Source: CAYLMM01 sp964384825 (lineage in GTDB: Bacteria; Krumholzibacteriota; Krumholzibacteriia; LZORAL124-64-63). Taken from it: 12,017 nucleotides of DNA. The notes below the pieces were generated by a model. That model saw only the letters and a list, made by a program, of their open reading frames with translations. It was not told where the DNA came from and made no database searches. A program made the position numbers and the translations under genes. The stretch is from the NCBI GenBank assembly GCA_964384825.1, contig CAYLMM010000068.1, forward strand, positions 1-12,017, given 5' to 3'. Positions 1 to 7,825 of this stretch are shown one piece after another (within the stretch, counting starts at the first letter, position 1; the number at the start of each line of letters is the position of its first letter).

Positions 1-1954
1 GATCCCACTCGTCGCAGGACGTCCGGGCCAGGCAGAGGCGCGACTCCCACCCGGCCTCTCCCGAGTACTGGAAAGCCAGTACGTGGTAGGGCGAGAAGGC
101 CGCGAAGTCCTGGAGCATGGGCGTCAACCAGTAGTTGATCTGGTCCACGTAGGCGGGCTTGTCCGGGTTCGCGTAGTCGTGCACGTTGATGAAATCGCCT
201 CCTCCGGAGAACAGCCAGGTTCCCAGCCAATTCGGATTGCCGTAGACCGAGGGCTCGCTGTGGGTCTCTACCGGCGACGCGGGGTCGCTGACGTCCAGGG
301 TGAGCATCATTCCGCTGGCCCGTACCAGCAGGCGGTCGCCGCGCGGGAAGATGTCCAGGGGCGAGGACCAGGTGTGGTCGCCGAGCAGGACGGGCGCGGA
401 GGGGTCGCCGATATCCAGGATCTGGATCCGGCCCGCGTCGTCGCAAGTGTAGAGGCGGTTGCCCTCCACGGCGGCGTCGGTCGCCGTGCCCGAGATGGCC
501 ACCGTGGCGTGGAGTTTCGGGGAGTCGGGATCGGAGACGTCCCAGAGCTCGACGTCGTCGCAGACCACGCAGGCCAGGTCGCCCGTAACGACGATCCCGG
601 TGGCCGGTGTCGCGCAGGCCGTGGTGCTGCGGACGCCGATATTGTCCGGCTGCTCGGCGTCCAGGGCCACCAGTCCCAGCGCGCCGCAGGCGGCGTAGAG
701 GACGTCGCCGGCGGGAGCGAATTCCTGCACCGGCTGCGCCAGGGGGAACTCGTCCAGCGGGGCGGGCGGGGCGGAGGGGTCCAGGCCGTAGGTCGCCACC
801 TCGCCGTCGTAGCAACCGACCCAGGCCACATCGCCGAGCACGACGATGTCCTTCGCCGGCGAAGGCAGCAGGGCGCTGTCCAGCAGGGCGTCGTGCGCCG
901 ACAACTGGCTCACCCGGACGACGCGCAGCCCCCCGGTGCCCGCGGCGACCAGGGCGTAGGGCATCGCCAAATCCAGGCCGCGGCCGTCACCGGCGAGGGA
1001 CGTCGCCTGCAGGACCGAGGGCGACGTGGGATCGGACATGTCACAGACCACCAGCCCGTCGTCGTCGTCGGCCACGTAGGCCCGCGTCGCCAGCATCTCG
1101 ACGGCGTAGGCGCGGCTGCCGGTGGCCAGCGAGGCGATCTCGGCCGGATGCGCCGGATCCGAGATGTCGATCAGGCGCAGGCCGCCGCCGTCATCCGCCA
1201 CGCAGACCAGATCGCCGGCCACGGCCACGTCGCGGGCGTAGCCCGGGGTGTCCAGGGTGGCGACCAGGGCGAGCGCCCCGGGGTCCGAGACATCGACGAT
1301 GCGCAGCCCGGCCTCGAAGTCGGCGAGCAGGAGCAGGTCGCCGTGCAGGGCGATCGCGTAGGCGTTGGTCGTGCCGAGAACGTCGAGGGTCTTGGGATAG
1401 CCGGGATCCGAGAGGTCGAAACAGCGCAGGCCGCCCGCGCCGTCGGCCACGAACAGCAGGCTCCCGGCCAGCGCGCAGTCGCGGGCGTTGCCCGCGGTAT
1501 TGTACGAGGACAGGAACACCGGCGCTGCCGGGTCGTCCACGTCGACGACCTGGAAGCCCGCGGACCCGTCGGCCACCACGGCCACGCCGCCCGCCACGGC
1601 CACGCCGGAGGCGAAGCCGGGCGTGACGTAGGAAGCCGCCAACGATGGTCCGCCCGGATCGCAGATGTCGATGATCTGCAGGTCGCTCATTCCCCCGGCC
1701 ACGTAGGCGTGGCGGCCGACGACCGTGACGTCCTCGGCGTACGGGAGGTTCATGTGCCCCGACTCCGCCATGGCGTAGGGTTGCATGGTCAGCACGCCGG
1801 CCGCGGTGTCGACCAGGGCCGTTGTCAGGTCCATCCGGAACTGGGACGTGGAATGCAGATCGATCGGGAATTCCCGGGGAGAAGCGTCGACGGTCGCCGC
1901 CGCCAGACAGGCCGCAAGACCGGCCAGGCACGCCAAGGCTAGAGAGCGCCTCAT
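1..1954 (-). CDS. Secreted LVIVD-repeat beta-propeller protein (3' end outside window)
   Basis: The frame is open from ATG at 1954 to the left edge, about 651 codons with no stop, so the C-terminus is missing. A GGAGG Shine-Dalgarno at 1964-1960, 5 bases before the ATG, supports the start. The N-terminus (MRRSLALACLAGLAAC...) is a signal peptide. It could be cut by signal peptidase I near VDA-SP (about residue 24), or used as a lipoprotein signal, since LAAC with Cys16 fits a lipobox. From about residue 70 onward there are ten or more repeats of about 40 residues. Each holds a strand ending in a form of [VI]-x-[VI]-x-D-[VI]-S-D-P-x-x-P (DICDPGGP, DLSDPGYP, DISDPAHP, DMSDPTSP, DVSDPDSP, DIGDPSAP, DVSDPASP). 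This is the LVIVD repeat typical of large extracellular beta-propellers ('choice-of-anchor' proteins). Two or three central repeats have lost the DPxxP signature. The repeat family does not give a specific role; surface adhesion or scaffolding is the usual guess. The missing C-terminus would show any anchor or secretion tag. Confidence 0.9.
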   Translation of the reverse strand, partial: MRRSLALACLAGLAACLAAATVDASPREFPIDLHSTSQFRMDLTTALVDTAAGVLTMQPYAMAESGHMNLPYAEDVTVVGRHAYVAGGMSDLQIIDICDPGGPSLAASYVTPGFASGVAVAGGVAVVADGSAGFQVVDVDDPAAPVFLSSYNTAGNARDCALAGSLLFVADGAGGLRCFDLSDPGYPKTLDVLGTTNAYAIALHGDLLLLADFEAGLRIVDVSDPGALALVATLDTPGYARDVAVAGDLVCVADDGGGLRLIDISDPAHPAEIASLATGSRAYAVEMLATRAYVADDDDGLVVCDMSDPTSPSVLQATSLAGDGRGLDLAMPYALVAAGTGGLRVVRVSQLSAHDALLDSALLPSPAKDIVVLGDVAWVGCYDGEVATYGLDPSAPPAPLDEFPLAQPVQEFAPAGDVLYAACGALGLVALDAEQPDNIGVRSTTACATPATGIVVTGDLACVVCDDVELWDVSDPDSPKLHATVAISGTATDAAVEGNRLYTCDDAGRIQILDIGDPSAPVLLGDHTWSSPLDIFPRGDRLLVRASGMMLTLDVSDPASPVETHSEPSVYGNPNWLGTWLFSGGGDFINVHDYANPDKPAYVDQINYWLTPMLQDFAAFSPYHVLAFQYSGEAGWESRLCLARTSCDEWD

Positions 1955-1991
1955 GGTTGCCTCCAGAATCGAAGGGCCGGGCGAGACCGAC

Positions 1992-2013
1992 GATATCAAG
2001 AGTGATGATATCA
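1992..2013. repeat. Two GATATCA direct repeats, 15 bp apart
   Basis: GATATCA occurs at 1992-1998 and 2007-2013, each containing the palindrome GATATC. They lie in an AT-rich island (about 1990-2033) that contrasts with the GC-rich surroundings, 38-59 bases upstream of the propeller-gene start. A 15-bp period of a short palindrome beside a possible -10 element could be a regulator site, but no known operator is recognised. Confidence 0.4.
2005..2013 (-). promoter_or_regulatory. Possible extended -10 promoter for the LVIVD gene
   Basis: On the minus strand TG-A-TATCAT (2013-2005) fits an extended -10 element with one mismatch to TATAAT, about 50 bases upstream of the ATG at 1954. No convincing -35 box is found 16-18 bases upstream. 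The LVIVD gene needs its own promoter because a strong terminator (2104-2143) separates it from the tRNAs. Confidence 0.3.
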
Positions 2014-2103
2014 CATATTCGATCATTCCTTCCATAGCCCGCCCCGATACTCCGGGGCTTGCTACGGCCTGCGGAGGAATCCGGATTGCCGCCCCCGGCC
2101 CAC

Positions 2104-2143
2104 AAAAAAAGCACCTCCTCCACCTGTTGGTGAAGAAGGTGCT
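2104..2143 (-). terminator. Strong intrinsic terminator of the tRNA operon
   Basis: On the minus strand a 15-bp stem (arms 2143-2129 and 2124-2110, two G-U wobbles, no mismatch) closes a four-base AACA loop and is followed at once by a run of T residues (2110-2104 are A on the plus strand). The wobbles are G-U only in minus-strand RNA and would be A-C mismatches in plus-strand RNA, so the direction is clear. It lies about 75 bases downstream of the tRNA-Glu CCA end and insulates the LVIVD gene. Confidence 0.93.
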
Positions 2144-2156
2144 GATCAGGGACCGT

Positions 2157-2203
2157 CGAACCGCGGAGGTCTGGTATCGGCTACCGGACGAGTCCGCGGT
2201 TCG
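2157..2203. other. Long imperfect hairpin of unknown role between tRNA-Glu and terminator
   Basis: An 11-bp perfect inverted repeat (2157-2167 with 2193-2203, core CCGCGG) encloses a second 8-bp inverted repeat (2169-2176 with 2182-2189) around a 5-base loop; the stems are joined by a 1-versus-3-base internal loop. The single imperfect pair is G-U if read as plus-strand RNA and C-A if read as minus-strand RNA. The element would be transcribed in the tRNA primary transcript. It has no T-tract of its own. It could be a nuclease-processing or exonuclease-blocking stem, or an unrecognised small RNA. Confidence 0.6.
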
Positions 2204-2217
2204 TATTCAGTCCGATC

Positions 2218-2293
2218 TGGTACCCCCTACGGGACTCGAACCCGTGTTACCGCCGTGAGAGGGCGGCGTCCTAGGCCACTAGACGAAGGGGGC
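2218..2293 (-). tRNA. tRNA-Glu (anticodon CUC)
   Basis: The minus strand folds into a complete cloverleaf. The acceptor stem GCCCCCT (2293-2287) pairs with AGGGGGT (2228-2222), the D stem is GTCT/GGAC, and the anticodon stem CCGCC/GGCGG encloses loop CTCTCAC with anticodon CTC. The T arm is ACGGG-TTCGAGT-CCCGT. The discriminator A is at 2221 and CCA is encoded at 2220-2218. The CUC anticodon reads GAG, the dominant Glu codon in this GC-rich genome; GAA would need a UUC isoacceptor elsewhere. It is second in a two-tRNA unit after tRNA-Gln. Confidence 0.97.
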
Positions 2294-2330
2294 CCCTATG
2301 CTGCAAGGGCCTACGGCCATTGATTTTTCG

Positions 2331-2404
2331 TGGTTGCCCGGGGAGGATTCGAACCCCCATCGACTGATCCAGAGTCAGCTGTCCTGCCGTTGGACGACCG
2401 GGCA
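2331..2404 (-). tRNA. tRNA-Gln (anticodon CUG)
   Basis: The minus strand gives a full cloverleaf. Acceptor TGCCCGG (2404-2398) pairs with CCGGGCA (2341-2335), the D stem is GTCC/GGAC, and the anticodon stem GCTGA/TCAGT encloses loop CTCTGGA with anticodon CTG. The variable loop is four bases and the T arm is GGGGG-TTCGAAT-CCTCC. The discriminator A is at 2334 and CCA is encoded at 2333-2331. It reads CAG. It is the first tRNA after the promoter at 2424-2452 and lies 86 bases downstream of glnS, which charges it. A 37-base spacer separates it from tRNA-Glu. Confidence 0.97.
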
Positions 2405-2423
2405 ATAAGTTGCGGTGGCCGGG

Positions 2424-2452
2424 AATATAGAACACCCGGGGCCCGATTGCAA
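2424..2452 (-). promoter_or_regulatory. Promoter of the tRNA-Gln/tRNA-Glu operon
   Basis: On the minus strand a -35 box TTGCAA (2452-2447, four of six matches) is followed after exactly 17 bases by a -10 box TATATT (2429-2424, five of six). Transcription would start near 2417, about 13 bases before tRNA-Gln, a typical short tRNA leader. The bases after the -10 are CCCGGCC; a GC-rich discriminator of this kind is typical of stringently controlled stable-RNA promoters, so growth-rate control is inferred. Confidence 0.72.
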
Positions 2453-2458
2453 GGAATC

Positions 2459-2487
2459 GGGGGGCGATTTTTGCGCCTTCCCCCCCG
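2459..2487 (-). other. GC-rich hairpin directly after glnS
   Basis: Minus-strand GGGG-AA-GGCG pairs with CGCC-CCCC around a 7-base A-rich loop, starting a few bases after the glnS stop codon. An alternative register pairs seven G/C bases (2458-2464 with 2481-2487) over a longer loop. No U-tract follows, so it is not a clear intrinsic terminator. It may stabilise the glnS mRNA end or weakly limit read-through into the tRNA operon, whose -35 box begins 7 bases beyond. Confidence 0.4.
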
Positions 2488-2490
2488 GCT

Positions 2491-4206
<1,716 letters not shown>

Positions 4207-4245
4207 GGCGCTGTTCCTCGCAGGGGGTTCGGTTCGGCTGGCGAT

Positions 4246-4274
4246 AAGCTAAGCCCGACCCCGCCTCCTGTCTA
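4246..4274 (-). promoter_or_regulatory. Weak promoter-like pair upstream of glnS
   Basis: The 65-base gap before glnS holds TAGACA (4274-4269, five of six matches to -35) and, after 17 bases, TAGCTT (4251-4246, only three of six matches to -10). The TAG is also the stop codon of the upstream gene. It could give extra glnS transcription, but the poor -10 makes this tentative; glnS may depend only on the upstream operon promoter. Confidence 0.2.
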
Positions 4275-6281
4275 CCGCGGATTGGCGTCCCGGTTGCCCC
4301 GGGCGGCCAGATGGGCGTGGAGGGCCTCGGGCGAACGCAGGTCGCGGCGGTCGGTGTTCCACGATGTCGGCAGCACGACGAAGGCCTCGTTCTGGGGGCC
4401 GCCCATGCCCCCGTGGGTGCCGATCTGGTCCTCGAAGCTCACCACGCGCCGGCGGCTGAGCATCGAGCCGTTGATGATCAGGTCGCCGGAATCGGCCCCC
4501 TCGGCCAGGCGCGTCAGCTCGACCGACCACCGCTGCGGATCACCGAAGGGAGCCAGCGGATCGCGCTCGCCGACCAGTTCGCCGGTCGCCAGGTTCCGCA
4601 CCCCGCCGCCGCCGATGCACAGGGGGCGGTCGTTCTCGTCCAGGGCGACCACGAATCCGATCCCCGGATGGCTGGCCAGGCCTTCCACCAGCCCCGGCAC
4701 CAGCGACCGGATCTCCTCGAGCCGCAGGCGCCGGCCGGCCTCCTTGCAGTAGAGATGCGCCAGGCAGCCCGAGACGCAGACCTCGACCTCCTGGGCCGGT
4801 TCGCCGTCGGCGGATTCCCGCGAGGGATTGCGCAGGCGCTCGAGGGTCAGCTGGCCGCGCATCGCCAGCCAGCGGCCCCCGCCGGCCGGCGGGGCCTCCT
4901 TCATCTCCTCGAGCAGGGCCGCGACGTAGGCCAGTTCGTCCAGGGGGCGGCGGCGCGGCGGCACCCGGCGGCGGGCCAGCTCCCCGACCAGATCCTCCAG
5001 CGAGATGCCGTAGAGCCGGTGGAAGGGCAGCGACGAGGACTGTCCGTGATCGGAGAGCAGGACCACGTCGTAGGCGATCGGGGCTCCCCTTTTCAGCAGG
5101 CGGCGGATCCGCTGGAGCTTGCGGTCGTAGGCGGTCAGGACGCCCAGGGCCTCGTTGGAATCGGGGCCGGCGGAATGGGCCACCTCGTCGTAGCCGACGA
5201 AATTCGAGTAGATCACCGGCACCCCGCGGGCGATGTCCTGCTCGATCCAGAAGGCCGACGTCTCGCGCAGCAGGGCGGTGGCGATCGCCCGGGTCGCCGC
5301 GTGCCGGAATCCCCGCGGAGCGTGACGACGCGAACGCGAGAAGCGCGACCAGGTCTGCCAGACCAGGGCCGCGATGAAATCCCAGGCCGTCGCCAGCACC
5401 GCCGTCGAATAGGTGTGGGGACTGAGCCAGAAAAGCGAGAAATCGGCCTGTTCGCCGCCGGTGCGGGCCTGGTCGGGATCGCGCACCGCGCTGAGGGTCA
5501 TCAGGCGCTTGTCGGCGCCCCCGCCCAGCAGACTGTTGATGCACGAGCCGCCCGCCAGCAGGGGTTCGCCGCCGTGCTCGGCGGCGTTGCGCTCGCAGAT
5601 GCGCAGGTCGGCCGGATTGCCCGCCGACCGCACGATCTTGTGCTCGCGGTCGTACCAGCGGTATCCGGGCGCATTGATGCGCGACCCGTAGAAAAGCCCG
5701 CTCTGGACCACCGGCGTGTTGGAAGGCACCCCGGCGTGCCACCGGTAGAGCCAGTGGGTATCGAGGCCCAGCAGGGCGGACATCGTCGGCATCCGGCCGC
5801 GGCGGCGGGCCCGCATCAGGCTGCGCCACGAGAGGCCGTCGATCTGCATGATCAGCAGGCCCCGCTCCACGCCGGGAGCGGGCTTCATCCCGTAGCGGCG
5901 GCCGAGCCGGCGCAGGATCGTCTGGAAGAAGGGATAGACCTCGTCGATGCCCAGCCAGCCCGAGAAGGTGTTGTTGATGATCGTCAGCAGGGCCAGCCCG
6001 ACGAAGGCGTAGAGCAGGTTGTCGATGTGGAAGGCCCGATGCATCAGGGCCGCCAGATAAAGCAAGATGCCGTTGAAGAACAGCGTCGGCAGGCCCAGGG
6101 TGATCGAGTTGAGCGGCAGCGTGGCCAGCACCAGCAGCGGGCGCAGCAGCGTGATCAGCAGGGCGAATTCCAGCGGCAGCGTCAGGGCCACCGTCCACCA
6201 GTGGGGAACGGTGGTGTCGAAGTGGAATCCCGGCAGCAGGATGGTGGCCAGCAGCAGCGAGACCACCGTGACGGCCCACAC
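4272..6281 (-). CDS. Membrane-anchored alkaline-phosphatase-superfamily hydrolase with holin-like N-terminal domain
   Basis: About 669 residues counted from GTG at 6281, the first canonical start codon after gltX. The first 110 residues form four hydrophobic helices (about 1-19, 29-55, 60-85, 88-110) resembling the small Phage_holin_4_2 domain. A C-terminal metal-dependent hydrolase of the alkaline phosphatase / type I phosphodiesterase superfamily follows. Visible metal and catalytic elements are LLIMQIDG (D148), VPSNTP (likely nucleophile T189), YDEVAH (D365, H369), LLSDHGQ (D411, H412) and GTHGGMGG (H623). APGYRWYDREHK (204-215) recalls a conserved stretch of actinobacterial holin-phosphatase proteins. 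The likely reaction is phosphomonoester or phosphodiester hydrolysis at the membrane; the substrate is unknown. The true start is uncertain. The frame stays open into gltX, and hydrophobic residues continue upstream (LLLRILGRYLL). Candidate non-canonical starts are CTG at 6320, or ACG at 6332 with GGGGG 6 bases upstream. It lies between gltX and glnS; co-transcription is likely. Confidence 0.88.
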   Translation of the reverse strand: MWAVTVVSLLLATILLPGFHFDTTVPHWWTVALTLPLEFALLITLLRPLLVLATLPLNSITLGLPTLFFNGILLYLAALMHRAFHIDNLLYAFVGLALLTIINNTFSGWLGIDEVYPFFQTILRRLGRRYGMKPAPGVERGLLIMQIDGLSWRSLMRARRRGRMPTMSALLGLDTHWLYRWHAGVPSNTPVVQSGLFYGSRINAPGYRWYDREHKIVRSAGNPADLRICERNAAEHGGEPLLAGGSCINSLLGGGADKRLMTLSAVRDPDQARTGGEQADFSLFWLSPHTYSTAVLATAWDFIAALVWQTWSRFSRSRRHAPRGFRHAATRAIATALLRETSAFWIEQDIARGVPVIYSNFVGYDEVAHSAGPDSNEALGVLTAYDRKLQRIRRLLKRGAPIAYDVVLLSDHGQSSSLPFHRLYGISLEDLVGELARRRVPPRRRPLDELAYVAALLEEMKEAPPAGGGRWLAMRGQLTLERLRNPSRESADGEPAQEVEVCVSGCLAHLYCKEAGRRLRLEEIRSLVPGLVEGLASHPGIGFVVALDENDRPLCIGGGGVRNLATGELVGERDPLAPFGDPQRWSVELTRLAEGADSGDLIINGSMLSRRRVVSFEDQIGTHGGMGGPQNEAFVVLPTSWNTDRRDLRSPEALHAHLAARGNRDANPR

Positions 6282-6349
6282 CAGCAGATACCGGCCGAGG
6301 ATCCTCAGCAGGAGATTCAGCTTCGTCTGCGTTTGCCGCCCCCTTCCGC

Positions 6350-7825
6350 TCAGGCGCCCCGCAGCCTGCGGATCACCCGCGGGCCTCCGATCAGCGCCAT
6401 CACCTCGAAGATCCCCGCGCTGCGCGTCTGTCCGGTCAACGCGACGCGGCAGGGATGGATCAGTTCGCCGGCCTTGACGTCCAGTTCCTCGGCCAGGCCG
6501 CGGATTTCGGCCTCGAAGGCCTCGGGCTCCGCCGGAGCGTCGGCGGGCAGAGCGGCCTCCAGCCTGTCGGCCAGCTTCTCCATCCGGCCGCGGACCTCGT
6601 CGCCGGCCAGTTCGGCGGCCGCCTCGGGATCGACCGCGAAGTCGTCGGCGAAGAAGAATCCGATCTGCTCGGGCACCCGCGGCAGATTGCTGAAACGGCC
6701 GCCGAGCAGGCCCAGCACGGCCCCCAGATAGCTCCGGGTGTCCTTGGCGGAGACCAGCCATTCGGCGCGCCACTCCCATCCCCGCTCGGCGAGCATCGGC
6801 TCGACCAGGGCCAGGCGGTCCTTCGGCCCGAGCCGCTTGAGATGCTGGGCGTTGATGTGGTTGAGCTTGTCGTAGTCGAAGGCCGCCGGCGAGCTGTTGA
6901 CCTTCTTCAGGCTGAACTTCTTGACCAGCTCGGTGCGGGCGAAGACCTCGTCGCCCGAGCCGCCGGGCGACCAGCCGAGCAGGGCCAGGTAGTTGACCAT
7001 GGCGTCCGACAGGATGCCCTGGTCGCGGAACTCCTCGACGCTGGTCGCGCCGTGGCGCTTCGACAGGCGCTTGCGGTCGGGGCCGAGGATCATCGGCATG
7101 TGGCCGAACTTGGGACGCTCCCAGCCCAGCGCGTCGTAGATCAGCAGCTGCAGCGGGGTGTTGCTGACGTGGTCGTCGCCCCGCAGCACGTGGCTGATGC
7201 CCATCAGGTGGTCGTCGACCACCACGGCGAAGTTGTAGGTGGGGAAACCGTCGGGTTTCAGCACCACGCGGTCGGTCAGCTCGGCGTTCCGGAACTCCCG
7301 CTTGCCGTAGATGATGTCGTACCAGAAGACCGATCCCTCGTCGGGCGTGCGCAGGCGCCAGCGGGCGCTGCGGCCCTCGGCCTCGAAGGCGGCGATCCGT
7401 TCGGCGGTCAGCTCGCGGCAGTGGCCGTCGTAGCCGGCGGCCTCGTCCTGGCCGCGGGCCACGTTGCGGGCCTGGATCTCCTCGGTCGTGCACCAGCAGC
7501 GGTACAGCAGGCCCTCGCTCTTCAGGCGCTCCACGTGCTCGAGGTAGAGGTCGAGCCGCTCGGACTGCAGATACGGGCCGTGGCCGCCGCCGACATCCGG
7601 CCCCTCGTCCCAGTCCAGGCCCAGCCATTCCATCCCGCGCAGGATCGCCTCGTAGGATTCGCGGGTGCTGCGCTCGCGGTCGGTGTCCTCGACGCGCAGG
7701 ACGAAATCGCCGCCGACCTTGCGGGCGTAGAGCCAGTTGAACAGGGCGGTGCGGGCGCCGCCGACATGCAGGAATCCGGTGGGGCTCGGGGCGAAGCGGA
7801 CGCGGATCCGGTTCTGATCGCTCAT
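6350..7825 (-). CDS. gltX: Glutamyl-tRNA synthetase (class I)
   Basis: The 491-residue protein charges tRNA-Glu with glutamate in the cytoplasm and is of normal bacterial GluRS length. The N-terminus RVRFAPSPTGFLHVGGARTALF (8-29) holds the HIGH-equivalent HVGG at 20-23. FVLRVEDTDRERS (41-53) is the family's conserved strand. A zinc site typical of many GluRS is suggested by CWC (C110, C112) and YDGHC (C136). KRLSKRHGA (252-260) is the KMSKS equivalent. The alpha-helical anticodon-binding domain follows, ending ...GPRVIRRLRGA. The start ATG at 7825 overlaps the TGA of the preceding lipoprotein gene as ATGA, which suggests translational coupling. Because glnS is present, this GluRS is expected to discriminate against tRNA-Gln; sequence alone does not prove this. 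The stop is at 6350, about 69 bases before the first canonical start of the next gene. Confidence 0.98.
   Translation of the reverse strand: MSDQNRIRVRFAPSPTGFLHVGGARTALFNWLYARKVGGDFVLRVEDTDRERSTRESYEAILRGMEWLGLDWDEGPDVGGGHGPYLQSERLDLYLEHVERLKSEGLLYRCWCTTEEIQARNVARGQDEAAGYDGHCRELTAERIAAFEAEGRSARWRLRTPDEGSVFWYDIIYGKREFRNAELTDRVVLKPDGFPTYNFAVVVDDHLMGISHVLRGDDHVSNTPLQLLIYDALGWERPKFGHMPMILGPDRKRLSKRHGATSVEEFRDQGILSDAMVNYLALLGWSPGGSGDEVFARTELVKKFSLKKVNSSPAAFDYDKLNHINAQHLKRLGPKDRLALVEPMLAERGWEWRAEWLVSAKDTRSYLGAVLGLLGGRFSNLPRVPEQIGFFFADDFAVDPEAAAELAGDEVRGRMEKLADRLEAALPADAPAEPEAFEAEIRGLAEELDVKAGELIHPCRVALTGQTRSAGIFEVMALIGGPRVIRRLRGA

Noticed and set aside
83..1942. Plus-strand open frame of 619 codons opposite the LVIVD gene
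   Set aside because: It is exactly codon-aligned antisense to the LVIVD gene, rich in R/G/V/H/Q with no domain or signal. GC-rich genes lack TTA, CTA and TCA codons, which leaves the antisense frame open.
2144..2217. Possible third tRNA or decayed tRNA copy next to tRNA-Glu
   Set aside because: TACCAGA occurs after tRNA-Glu and again within the hairpin, and GGTTCGA resembles a T-loop. However, no acceptor, D or anticodon arms can be folded; the segment forms one long hairpin instead.
4311..6731. Plus-strand frame of 806 codons
   Set aside because: Antisense to the phosphatase gene and the end of gltX; Q/G/R/A-rich with no recognisable fold.
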